DNA from: Methanoculleus sp. UBA374
GTDB lineage: Archaea; Halobacteriota; Methanomicrobia; Methanomicrobiales; Methanoculleaceae
Reading direction: 5' to 3'
NCBI GenBank assembly: GCA_002508705.1
Contig: DAYL01000032.1
Coordinates: 1 to 64,000, forward strand
Length of the DNA stretch: 64,000 bases
Below the pieces are notes generated by a model. It ran no database searches. It saw only the letters and a list, made by a program, of their open reading frames with translations, and was not told the origin of the DNA. Both the position numbers and the translations under genes were made by a program. This document shows positions 48,354 to 60,423 of the stretch, one piece after another. How positions within the stretch are numbered: position 1 is the first letter of the stretch; every line of letters begins with the position of its first letter.

Positions 48354-51300
48354 GGTTGGCGGCGCACAGGTCAACGCAAACAACCCTGTTCGGGAAATTC
48401 CTTCCCACCCTCCCCAAAGTCCGGACCACGGGAGGGTATCTCCTCAACTGGGACCGGGACCGGATCATCCGGCAGATCACGGAGGAGACCCGGCTGGTCG
48501 AGACCTTCTACAACTCCCGGGGAGCCGGCGAGGAGACGGCGAAGGAGATCGCCCGGCTGGTCGAGAGGAAGATCCAGATGCTCGGCCTTCAGACGCTCTC
48601 CGGGCCCCTGATCCGCGAGATCGTCAACATGACGCTTCTCGAACGCGGTCTTGTCTCCTACCGCAACGTCTGCACCAGGGTGGGAACCCCGGTCTTCGAC
48701 GCGCACCTCATCGACGTCGGGCGGGGATTCGAAGCCCACGACAACGCCAACCTCCAGGAGAACGCCGAGACCTCGCACAAGAAGAAGGCGGACAAGATCA
48801 GCAAGGAGCAGTACCTCCTGCAGCTCCCGCCGGCCCTTGCGGACCACCACCTCCGTGGTGACCTCCATATCCACGACCTGGAATACTTCGGGACGCGCCC
48901 GTTCTGTATCGACGGGAGCACGGTCGTACCCCTGCGGATGGAGAACCGGATCCGGAGTCTTCGCCTCGACGAACTCCCGATTGAGGGCGATGTATGGCAC
49001 CCGCGTGACCTCTCCGCGCTCACGCCGAAGGGCTGGAGGCGCGTCGCAAAGGTGACCCGCCGGAAGGTGAACCCGGGCGAGATGCGCCGGATCCGGACAT
49101 CGGGCGGACGGTCGCTCCTGGTCACCGGCGAGCACCGGATCCCGGTGCGGACCGGAGAGGGGATGGCCATCCGTCGTGCCGACGAGATCCGGCCCGGAGA
49201 CGTTCTCTACCGGATCTCCGGGACCGACGGTCTCCGCGGGGAGACGATCGGATCGATCGACCTCGTCCGGGAACTATCTGCATCGGTTCCGGCCGAACTC
49301 CTCGATAACGTCTACGTCCGCGGGGCCGAAGAGGTCTTTAGTCACGTGGTGCAGAGCGGGCGGGCCGCATCATACACCGAGATCTCGCGGGAACTCGGCG
49401 TCGAGCACCAGAAACAGTGGTATACGCGCGGAATCATGCCGGTCGCGCTCTTTGCAGCCCTCTCCCGCCGCTACGGCATCGAGGACTACGCCGGGATCAC
49501 CATCGGGGTTACGGGGAGCGAACACGAACTGCCCGCACTCCTTGAACTTACACCGGAACTCGTCCGGCTCCTCGGGTTCTTCGTCTCGGAGGGGAACTAT
49601 AACGCCGTCCCGGCAGTCGGGCAGTACAACCTCGCGATAACCGAGAACCACCAGGCGCCCGCGATCACGGCCTCGGCGCGTACCTGCCTGAACACCTACG
49701 CAACGATCGCCGGCGGCGCTCCCGATACCACGACCATCTACGGGGTCGAGGTGGAGCGAAACCGGGCGCTGCAGGTCTACTTCGGCGGCAAGGCGGCCTA
49801 TCTGCTCTTCCGCTACGTCTTTGCCATCCCTGAGGGAGCAGCAGGAAAACGCCTCCCCTGGATCGTCTACCACTTAGACGACGTGCTCCTCCACGAGTTC
49901 CTCTCCGCTCTCTTCACCGGAGACGGTTCGACATACTACCGCCCGGAGAAGTCGGACTGCATCGTCAACTACACCACCGCATCGCCGGAACTCCGGCAGG
50001 AACTCTCGCTTCTGCTCGCCTCACTCGGGATGTCGCCGTATATCGTCGAACCCTACGGCGAGGAGGAGCGACGGACGCTCTACCGGCTCCAGCTCAACGG
50101 GAGAAGGAACATCGAGACGTTCGCCCGGTACGCCACGTTCCTCGACGAACGGCAGGACCACATCGACAGGTTCCTCTCCACGGTGAAGGGAATACAGACC
50201 GCCGGGCGGGAAGAGACCGTTCTCGATAACGGGCCTGCGGAGCCCACCGGCGAGTACGTTTACGACCTCTTCCTCGACGGCGACGGGAGCGAGGAAAGCC
50301 ACACGTTCTACGCATCGGACGGCCTTCTCATCCACAACTGCCAGGACTGGGACCTGCGCTACTTCTTCTACTACGGCCTGATGCCCGATGGAAACGGGAC
50401 GAAAGCATCGGTCGCCGGCCCCGCGAAACGGGCCGAGGTGGCGGTCCTCCACGCGGTCAAGGCGCTCGGCTCGGCCCAGACGAACTTCGCCGGCGGCCAG
50501 GGCTACTACAACTTCCTCACGTTCATGGCGCCCTTCTTCGAAGGGATGGACTACGGCGAGATCAAGCAGTTGATGCAGATGTTCGTCTACGAGATGACCC
50601 AGATGATGGTCGCCCGGGGCGGCCAGGTGGTCTTCTCGTCGGTCCAGCTCTCCCCGGGCGTCCCCACCCTCTGGAAGGACAAACCCTGTGTCTACCGCGG
50701 CAAGGTCTGGGACGGAAAACAGGCGCCGCTCCGGACCTACGGCGAGTTCGAGCGGGAGGTCCGGCTCCTCTTCAAGGCGCTGATGGAGGTGATGCTCGAA
50801 GGGGACTACTGGGGCAAGCCCTTCTCCTTCCCGAAACCCGAGATCAGCATCGAACCCGACTTCCTCGTCGAGAACGAGGAGTTCAACCGCGAGCACCCCG
50901 ACCTCCCGACCTACCAGGACCTCTACCTGATGACCTTCGAACTCGCGTCCAAGTACGGCACCCCCTACTACGACAACCAGATCCCCGGCTACCGGGGCGC
51001 CGGGGAGGGGATCTCATGCTACCAGTGCCTTGCAGGCGACGAACTGGTCCCGGTCGCCGACCCTGACGGCAGGGTTGCCGTCAGGGCGATCCGGGACCTC
51101 TTCGATGCCGCGGCGACGAACGGACGGCGGGTCGATCCCTTCGGCACGGAACTCGCCTACTACGACGGGAAGGCCCCGAGCGTCGACTTCACCACTCTGG
51201 AAGCGTCGCTCCGTCCGTTTCGGGGCGTGATGCGCCGGCGATATACCGGGGACCTCCTCCGGATCACCCTGGAGTCGGGACGGAAGATCACCGTCACCCC

Positions 51301-53356
51301 CGATCACCCGGTCTATGTCCTGAACGGCGACGGGTTCACGAAAGAGACCGCCGGGGACCTCGAGACCGGCGACTACCTGCCGGTGTTAAGAACCAGCGGA
51401 TTCTGCGAAGACCCGATCACGGAGCTCGATGTTCTCGAGGTCCTCACACGGGCGGGATACGCCGATTCAGTCCGCGTCACCGAAGACGGCGTGAGGCTCC
51501 GGAGCGCCGGACGGCCCGGTCTGCCCCGCACCCTCCCGGTCGGCCGCGACCTCGTAACGCTCCTCGGCTACTATCTCAGGGATGGGTCGAGCGACCGTGC
51601 CGGGCGGCGGTACACCGTCAGGCTCTCGTTTAAGGGGCACGAATCGGAGATTGCGGCGGACGCCGCTGCCTGCGTCCGCACCGCTCTCGGTTGCGTCCCG
51701 CAGGTCCGCAAGTCGGCGACGGGAACCACCGTCGTCATCAACAGCAAACTCGTATATCTCCTGGTCGACGCCCTCGGGTGCGGTTCCGGGGAGAATAAAA
51801 CGGTGCCCGACCTTCTCTTCAACCTCGACCGCACCCTCGCGGGCAACTACCTCGGTGCGGCCTTCTGCACGACGGGGAGGACGACCTCCGGCCGCCGTGC
51901 CCGGAGCATCAGGCTGAATACAGCCTCCCGGGACGCTGTCCAGAAGTTGATCTGGCTTGCGGGACAACTCGGCGTGCAGATGAGCTACGCCGAGCGGGAA
52001 ACCAGGAAAGCCCCGCAAAAGACCTATATCTGCAGGATCACGGCTCAGGAGCAGATCGACAGGTTCTACGCGGAGACCGGATGCCGTGCGGAGGTGCCGC
52101 AGGGCCGGCAGACCGACGGGACCTTCACGCACCTCCCGGAGAGAGAAGCCCGAACCGGGTGCGTCGGCATTGCCTGCGCGAGCAGATGCAATTTCGGCGG
52201 AATAGAGGGAATCCAGGTATCGCTGGTCCTCCCCCCCGTCGTCCGCGATGCCGGGACGGGAAGGCTCGCCCGGGGAGATATCCACCCGCTCCGCATCCGC
52301 TCGATCGAACCGGTCGATTACAACGGCTACGTCTACGACCTCGTCGACGTCACCGGCACCCATACCTTCTCGACCGCGCTCGGCATCGTGACCGGAAACT
52401 GCTGCGCCTATCAGTTCTCCTCCCTCGCCAACGAGGACGACGAGTTTGAAGACAAACTCTACTTCCGGGAGGGGAAGCACTTCTCGATGGGCTCCTGGCA
52501 GGTGATGTCCATCAACTGCCCGCGGGCGGCATATAAGGCGGAAGGCGACCAGGACCGGCTCTTTGCCGAGCTGAAGTCGCTCATGGACACCGCCGTCGAA
52601 CTCTACCGGATCAAGCGCCGGTGGATGTCCCTCATTCGAGCGAACGGGCGGATGCCGTTTGCGATGCAGCGCCCGAAAGACCCGAATACCGGTGAACGCG
52701 GTGCGGTTGCCGTCGACCTCGAAGGACTCGTCTACACCATCGGCGTCGTCGGTGTCAACGAGATGGTGCAGCACTTCACCGGCCACCAGCTTCACGAGTC
52801 AAAAGAGGCGTTCCGCCTCGCCGTCCGGGCCATGACCGAACTCGAGATGTACTCCCGCGAACTCTCAAAGAAGCACAACATGACGATTGCTCTTGCCCGG
52901 ACCCCGGCGGAGACGACCGGCCAGCGGTTTGCGGTCGCCGACCTCCTCGACGAGCGGTTCCGGGACCACGCGATCAAGGTCGTCAAGGGCGACGCGGATC
53001 GGGCGCTCGAGATGCTCGGCACGACGCTCGACCTCCCCATCTACTACACCAACGGGACCCATGTCACTCCGGCGGCCCCGGTCCCGCTCACGAAACGGAT
53101 CGAGATCGAGCATGTCTTCTTCCCCATCGTAGACGGCGGGAACATCTTTCATATCTGGCTCGGAGAGGCACGCCCCGACCCCCGGGGGCTGATGGAGATG
53201 GCGATGAACCTCTGCCGGACGACCCAGATCGGCTACTTCGCCTTCACCCGGGACCTGACGGTCTCCCTGAAGGAGTACCGGGACCTCAGGCCGAAGCACC
53301 CGGACCAGGGGAAGGTGGGCGGGGTGTCCCCGGCGGCGAACCGGGCGGACGCCTGA
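48350..53356 (+). CDS. nrdD: Anaerobic (class III) ribonucleoside-triphosphate reductase with two inteins
   Basis: 1668 residues as translated; removing two inteins (186-663 and 893-1350) leaves a 732-residue enzyme. The N-terminal ATP-cone-like region (VRTTGGYLLNWDRDRIIRQI) is followed by the catalytic barrel: GDLHIHDLEYFGTRPF joined to CQDWDLRYFFYYG, GQGYYNFLTFMAPF, RGAGEGISCYQ joined to CCAYQFSS, VDLEGLVYTIGVVGVNEMVQ and TLDLPIYYTNGTHV. It makes deoxynucleotides from NTPs using a thiyl radical. Oddly, the protein ends soon after IGYFAFTRDLTVS: the usual CxxC...CxxC zinc site and the RVxGY glycyl-radical loop are not found. The activase gene nrdG is not in this window. Confidence 0.9.
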   Translation: MRLAAHRSTQTTLFGKFLPTLPKVRTTGGYLLNWDRDRIIRQITEETRLVETFYNSRGAGEETAKEIARLVERKIQMLGLQTLSGPLIREIVNMTLLERGLVSYRNVCTRVGTPVFDAHLIDVGRGFEAHDNANLQENAETSHKKKADKISKEQYLLQLPPALADHHLRGDLHIHDLEYFGTRPFCIDGSTVVPLRMENRIRSLRLDELPIEGDVWHPRDLSALTPKGWRRVAKVTRRKVNPGEMRRIRTSGGRSLLVTGEHRIPVRTGEGMAIRRADEIRPGDVLYRISGTDGLRGETIGSIDLVRELSASVPAELLDNVYVRGAEEVFSHVVQSGRAASYTEISRELGVEHQKQWYTRGIMPVALFAALSRRYGIEDYAGITIGVTGSEHELPALLELTPELVRLLGFFVSEGNYNAVPAVGQYNLAITENHQAPAITASARTCLNTYATIAGGAPDTTTIYGVEVERNRALQVYFGGKAAYLLFRYVFAIPEGAAGKRLPWIVYHLDDVLLHEFLSALFTGDGSTYYRPEKSDCIVNYTTASPELRQELSLLLASLGMSPYIVEPYGEEERRTLYRLQLNGRRNIETFARYATFLDERQDHIDRFLSTVKGIQTAGREETVLDNGPAEPTGEYVYDLFLDGDGSEESHTFYASDGLLIHNCQDWDLRYFFYYGLMPDGNGTKASVAGPAKRAEVAVLHAVKALGSAQTNFAGGQGYYNFLTFMAPFFEGMDYGEIKQLMQMFVYEMTQMMVARGGQVVFSSVQLSPGVPTLWKDKPCVYRGKVWDGKQAPLRTYGEFEREVRLLFKALMEVMLEGDYWGKPFSFPKPEISIEPDFLVENEEFNREHPDLPTYQDLYLMTFELASKYGTPYYDNQIPGYRGAGEGISCYQCLAGDELVPVADPDGRVAVRAIRDLFDAAATNGRRVDPFGTELAYYDGKAPSVDFTTLEASLRPFRGVMRRRYTGDLLRITLESGRKITVTPDHPVYVLNGDGFTKETAGDLETGDYLPVLRTSGFCEDPITELDVLEVLTRAGYADSVRVTEDGVRLRSAGRPGLPRTLPVGRDLVTLLGYYLRDGSSDRAGRRYTVRLSFKGHESEIAADAAACVRTALGCVPQVRKSATGTTVVINSKLVYLLVDALGCGSGENKTVPDLLFNLDRTLAGNYLGAAFCTTGRTTSGRRARSIRLNTASRDAVQKLIWLAGQLGVQMSYAERETRKAPQKTYICRITAQEQIDRFYAETGCRAEVPQGRQTDGTFTHLPEREARTGCVGIACASRCNFGGIEGIQVSLVLPPVVRDAGTGRLARGDIHPLRIRSIEPVDYNGYVYDLVDVTGTHTFSTALGIVTGNCCAYQFSSLANEDDEFEDKLYFREGKHFSMGSWQVMSINCPRAAYKAEGDQDRLFAELKSLMDTAVELYRIKRRWMSLIRANGRMPFAMQRPKDPNTGERGAVAVDLEGLVYTIGVVGVNEMVQHFTGHQLHESKEAFRLAVRAMTELEMYSRELSKKHNMTIALARTPAETTGQRFAVADLLDERFRDHAIKVVKGDADRALEMLGTTLDLPIYYTNGTHVTPAAPVPLTKRIEIEHVFFPIVDGGNIFHIWLGEARPDPRGLMEMAMNLCRTTQIGYFAFTRDLTVSLKEYRDLRPKHPDQGKVGGVSPAANRADA
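48905..50338 (+). other. Intein 1 in NrdD, 478 residues, with LAGLIDADG endonuclease
   Basis: The intein starts at Cys186 (CIDGSTVVPLRMENRI) and ends LLIHN before the extein Cys (residue 664), which is a standard HN/C junction. Block B is VTGEHRIPVR. The two LAGLIDADG-type motifs are LLGFFVSEGN (about 409-418) and LSALFTGDGS (about 518-527), both with an acidic residue, so the homing endonuclease looks intact. It interrupts the loop holding the first catalytic-Cys region of NrdD (RPF/CQDW). Confidence 0.88.
51026..52399 (+). other. Intein 2 in NrdD, 458 residues, with degenerate second endonuclease motif
   Basis: The intein starts at Cys893 (CLAGDELVPVADPDG) and ends ALGIVTGN before extein Cys1351. 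Block B is VTPDHPVYVL. The penultimate residue is Gly instead of the usual His. Motif 1 LLGYYLRDGS (about 1070-1079) keeps its Asp; motif 2 YLGAAFCTTG (about 1167-1176) has Thr in place of the catalytic Asp, so nicking or cutting is probably lost while splicing may remain. It splits SCYQ/CCAYQF at the second active-site Cys region. Confidence 0.85.
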
Positions 53357-53399
53357 CCGCTATCGTACCTTTTTTGGCCGTGTAAGGAGATTCTGATCG

Positions 53400-54431
53400 A
53401 TGATTGATCTGACGGCATCACTTCTCGCTATCGACGTCGGCCGGGGCACCCAGGACATCCTGGTCTACGAACCCGGCCGAACGATTGAGAACAGCATCAA
53501 ACTGGTCCTCCCCTCCCCGACCGTGGTGACGGCAAAGAGAGTCCGGCAGGCGACCGAAGCCGGGCGCCCGGTCTTCCTGGAAGGGTTCCTGATGGGCGGC
53601 GGCGCAAGCACCGACGCGATACGGGCGCACCTCGCAGCAGGTCTTCCCGTCTATGCCACTCCCGAAGCCGCCGTGACCATCCACGACGACTTAGAGAGGG
53701 TGCGTGCGATTGGCGTTACGATCAGGGACACCCCGCCGGAGGACGCGGCGAGGGTTCACGCCACCGACTATATGGAACCGGAGATCCGAAAAGCGCTCAC
53801 GCTCTTCGGCGTCGAATACCCGGAGAACGTCGCGATCGCGGTCCAGGATCACGGCTATTCCCCGCACCGGAGCAACCGTATCCACCGGTTCGAGCTCATG
53901 CGGGACCGGCTGGAAGACGGGGACTGGAACCTCCTCTCGCTCGCCACCGACCCGCCCCTTCCCGATATGACCCGGATGCAGGCGGCGCTAAAGCAGGCCC
54001 CGGGTGCGCTCGTCACCGACACCGGGCCGGTCGCCCTCATCGGGGCGCTCTGCGACCCGAACGTCCGGCAGATGGCGGAGACCGGGGTGACCCTCGTCAA
54101 CGCCGGGAACGGGCACACCCTCTGTTTTACCCTGAAAGGACACGAGATCTACGGGCTCTTTGAACATCACACCGGCGCGCTCGACCCCGCAAAACTGCAA
54201 CACTACGTCCGGCGGCTCACCGACGGCACGCTGACTTCGAAGGAGGTCTTCGACGACGGCGGTCACGGGGCGGCGATCAGAAAACCCCTCGCCACCGATG
54301 CCGTGGTCGTCACGGGCCCAAACCGGCTCCGGCTGCTGCCGGAGGCCTACCAGGCGGCACCTTTCGGGGACATGATGCTCTCGGGGTGTTTCGGGCTCGC
54401 ATACCTCTGGAAGCGGTTTCGGGAGGGGTGA
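53400..54431 (+). CDS. DUF1786 protein (putative ASKHA-fold activator-like protein)
   Basis: 343 residues from ATG 53400 with AAGGAGAT just upstream, 43 bases after nrdD and behind a short T-run (53371-53376). The start LLAIDVGRGTQDILVY is the phosphate-1 motif of the actin/Hsp70/sugar-kinase (ASKHA) fold; PGALVTDTGPVALIGAL and LVNAGNGHTLCFTLKG are the later conserved parts of DUF1786. Pfam-type annotation calls the family a putative pyruvate formate-lyase activating enzyme, but I see no radical SAM Cys motif, so that label is doubtful. Its position after a glycyl-radical-family enzyme is suggestive only. Confidence 0.8.
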   Translation: MIDLTASLLAIDVGRGTQDILVYEPGRTIENSIKLVLPSPTVVTAKRVRQATEAGRPVFLEGFLMGGGASTDAIRAHLAAGLPVYATPEAAVTIHDDLERVRAIGVTIRDTPPEDAARVHATDYMEPEIRKALTLFGVEYPENVAIAVQDHGYSPHRSNRIHRFELMRDRLEDGDWNLLSLATDPPLPDMTRMQAALKQAPGALVTDTGPVALIGALCDPNVRQMAETGVTLVNAGNGHTLCFTLKGHEIYGLFEHHTGALDPAKLQHYVRRLTDGTLTSKEVFDDGGHGAAIRKPLATDAVVVTGPNRLRLLPEAYQAAPFGDMMLSGCFGLAYLWKRFREG

Positions 54432-54446
54432 TCGGGGTAACATGTC

Positions 54447-55685
54447 TCACGAAGAGCCTGCCTCTGTCGTCCCCGAGATCTGACCCATGAGCCCGCGGAA
54501 GAACTTCGCGAACAGGTCGAGCGGCGACGACGGGGACACACCCGATTCCTCCGCCGCGCCGCCCTCTTCTTTGTCGTAGATGACCCCCAGGTGTTCCGTC
54601 CCGAGGCCCTGCAGGGCCTCAAGGTGCCCGGTTGCCCCGGCGACGATTGTTTCGTGGCCGACGCCCCGCCCCCACGCGTCGGTCAATGTCTCCGACGGGA
54701 GGAGCGTCGAATTTTCGATGCCTGCAAGCGTGTAGAGTTCGGGGAGGGGCAACTCCGCCGCCGCTCCCGCTCCCGCGTCGGGTCGGACGGCGATCACCGG
54801 GTCGGAGAAGCCTGCAGAGGGGACCTCCTGGTCGCCGGTAAAAGCGTATGCCTGGAAGGCGAAAACGTCCGGGTTCGACGTCAGGTTGGTGACCAGCCGC
54901 TCCTCCGGGAGGGTGAGGTTGTCGAGCGTCAGCCTTCCGGTGCGGGTGGTGACCGAGAACTCCCAGGCGCCGCGCTCCCCGTCCCGGAGACCCGATAGTT
55001 CGCGTGTCCGCGTGATCTCGTAGACCCCGGTCTCGCCCGGCGGCGGCACCAGGACGACATAGGCCGGGTTCTCTTCGGTGATCGACACGTTCCGGGCCTC
55101 AACCGTCACGGTGACGGTGAACGTCTCCCCCTCGAACGCGACCCGGGGGTGCCGGCCGCCGAGGTGCATGGCGGTGTCGAGCAGCCATTCGAGGTTTGCA
55201 ATCTCAACCCCGTTCCGGGTGAGGGCGACGTCCTCCGGAGTCCGGGGGAGGAGCACCCCGACACCTTTGACGAACAGTCCGTCGCGCGGCCCGGCGGCTT
55301 CAAGCGGCGTTTCGGTCTCATTCTCCTCCGAGGTGCGGGAGGCTGCGGCGGGGCCGACAAGGTGGTGACTGCTCTGGACCAGCGGGCGGTCGTGCGACTG
55401 GTGCGCTTTCGCCATCGTTGCGCCCGGTCGCGGCGGTGCATACCTTTCCAGGGTCGGTATCGCCGTCTCTTCAGACTCCTCGTCGTCGAAGTCGTCCGTC
55501 TCGGGGACGGTCGTTGCCGTCACAGTCGCATTCTCCCCGGTGTCCGGGAGAGCGGACGCGGGAGGAGCAGCCAGGCCGACACAGAGCACCAGGGCCAGGG
55601 ATGCGAGGAGAAGGCCCCCTGACAACGCTGCCCGTTCCACTGCAGAGACGTGAAGATCCACGCGCCCACCGGACCCCCTCTTCAT
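54447..55685 (-). CDS. Secreted or anchored protein of unknown function
   Basis: 412 residues from the ATG at 55683-55685; a GTG at 55703 is in frame but lies at the promoter. The first 55 residues carry a basic start, a hydrophobic helix (ALSGGLLLASLALVLCVGLA) and a signal-like AAPPASA. An acidic, low-complexity stretch follows (TDDFDDEESEETA), then a beta-rich extracellular domain (VAFEGETFTVTVTVEARNVS, AYVVLVPPPGETGVYEI, AFQAYAFTGDQEVPSA). Several N-x-S/T sites are present. There is no C-terminal anchor or PGF tail. No family recognised. It separates nusA from nrdD and DUF1786. Confidence 0.72.
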   Translation of the reverse strand: MKRGSGGRVDLHVSAVERAALSGGLLLASLALVLCVGLAAPPASALPDTGENATVTATTVPETDDFDDEESEETAIPTLERYAPPRPGATMAKAHQSHDRPLVQSSHHLVGPAAASRTSEENETETPLEAAGPRDGLFVKGVGVLLPRTPEDVALTRNGVEIANLEWLLDTAMHLGGRHPRVAFEGETFTVTVTVEARNVSITEENPAYVVLVPPPGETGVYEITRTRELSGLRDGERGAWEFSVTTRTGRLTLDNLTLPEERLVTNLTSNPDVFAFQAYAFTGDQEVPSAGFSDPVIAVRPDAGAGAAAELPLPELYTLAGIENSTLLPSETLTDAWGRGVGHETIVAGATGHLEALQGLGTEHLGVIYDKEEGGAAEESGVSPSSPLDLFAKFFRGLMGQISGTTEAGSS

Positions 55686-55710
55686 GAGAGTCTCATGGAG
55701 CACGGACGAA

Positions 55711-55719
55711 TATAAATAG
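55711..55719 (-). promoter_or_regulatory. TATA box giving a leaderless transcript for the secreted protein gene
   Basis: CTATTTATA on the minus strand lies about 26-34 bases upstream of the ATG at 55685. Initiation at normal archaeal spacing would fall at or next to that ATG, with no room for a Shine-Dalgarno, and none is seen. Confidence 0.55.
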
Positions 55720-55812
55720 ATTTCTGATCGGGAAACACCCGGGACTTCCCGGATAGAGATGCCCCTCCGGAATTTCCGGATCGCTCACCCGCGGGGTGGA
55801 ACACGAACAACG

Positions 55813-55821
55813 ACCAAAAAA
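55813..55821 (-). terminator. T-tract terminator after nusA
   Basis: On the minus strand the nusA stop is followed 7 bases later by TTTTTTGGTCG. It marks the end of the RNA polymerase operon. The 143-base gap from the secreted gene otherwise holds only GC-rich sequence with a CGGGACTTCCCG-type dyad near 55740. Confidence 0.5.
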
Positions 55822-55828
55822 GAGGGAT

Positions 55829-56278
55829 TCAGGCAACCTCATTCTGTGCCAGCTGGACATCGGCGATATCGTGCTGCCGCTGCGCAAGAACCTTTGCCTT
55901 GAAAATATTCTTCCCGCCCTTACCGATGGCAAGACCCCGGTCTTCATCCCGCACCTCGACAAGGGCGACCTGCAGATCCTCCTCATTGGTAGAGAATTCG
56001 ATACCGGTGACCTGAGCGGGGAGGAAACAGTTCCGCAGGAACTGGGCCGGGTCAGGAGCGTACTCCACGACCTCGATCCGTTTACCCATCACGTCGGACG
56101 CCTTTTTGATGCTCGACCCGCCCTTGCCGATGGCAAGTCCCATATCGCCGGGGTTGATCACGAAGATGATGCGCTCGTTGCGGTTGTCAACGATGCAGTC
56201 GCGGCTGCCTGCGCCGGTGAGGCTCTCGAACTGGGAGATAAGGCGCATGCACTCCTCAGTCAGCACGACCTGTGGCAT
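55829..56278 (-). CDS. nusA: Archaeal NusA-like KH-domain transcription factor
   Basis: 149 residues from ATG 56276-56278. Two KH domains are visible by their GxxG loops: LAIGKGGSSIKKASDVMGKR and LAIGKGGKNIFKAKVLAQRQ. Archaeal NusA is just this KH pair, without the polymerase-binding and S1 domains of bacterial NusA. It is the last gene of the RNA polymerase operon, 4 bases after rpl30e. In most euryarchaea rps12, rps7 and elongation factor genes follow; here a terminator follows instead. Confidence 0.92.
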   Translation of the reverse strand: MPQVVLTEECMRLISQFESLTGAGSRDCIVDNRNERIIFVINPGDMGLAIGKGGSSIKKASDVMGKRIEVVEYAPDPAQFLRNCFLPAQVTGIEFSTNEEDLQVALVEVRDEDRGLAIGKGGKNIFKAKVLAQRQHDIADVQLAQNEVA

Positions 56279-56282
56279 AGTC

Positions 56283-56570
56283 CTACACTCTCGCAGCATT
56301 CAGGATATCGGATTCACCCGGCTCGATCACAGCAAGCGCACTGACGACGTACGGCATACCGCAGGCTTTCCCGAGCTGGACGCTCGAGCCTTCGTAGACG
56401 TAGACAGGGATATCGATCTCTTTCACAAGGTTTTTGACGGATTCGGGGCTGTTGGCGGCCACCACAACAAGTTTGGCCTTGCCCTCTTCGATGCATTCCC
56501 GGGTCTTGTTCTGGCCGAGGAACACGGTTCCGGTCTTCACAGCTTTACGTAGCGAAGCATTAAAGTCCAT
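56283..56570 (-). CDS. rpl30e: Ribosomal protein eL30 (L30e)
   Basis: 95 residues, full length for the archaeal family. FLGQNKTRECIEEGKAKLVV, VAANSPESV and PVYVYEGSSVQLGKACGMPY are the L7Ae/L30e fold signatures for binding kink-turn RNA. It lies between rpoA2 (12-base gap) and nusA, its standard place in archaeal polymerase operons. Confidence 0.95.
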   Translation of the reverse strand: MDFNASLRKAVKTGTVFLGQNKTRECIEEGKAKLVVVAANSPESVKNLVKEIDIPVYVYEGSSVQLGKACGMPYVVSALAVIEPGESDILNAARV

Positions 56571-56582
56571 ACTGTAATTCTC

Positions 56583-60400
<3,818 letters not shown>

Positions 60401-60423
60401 AGTTTGAAACTGCCCCCTTGTCG

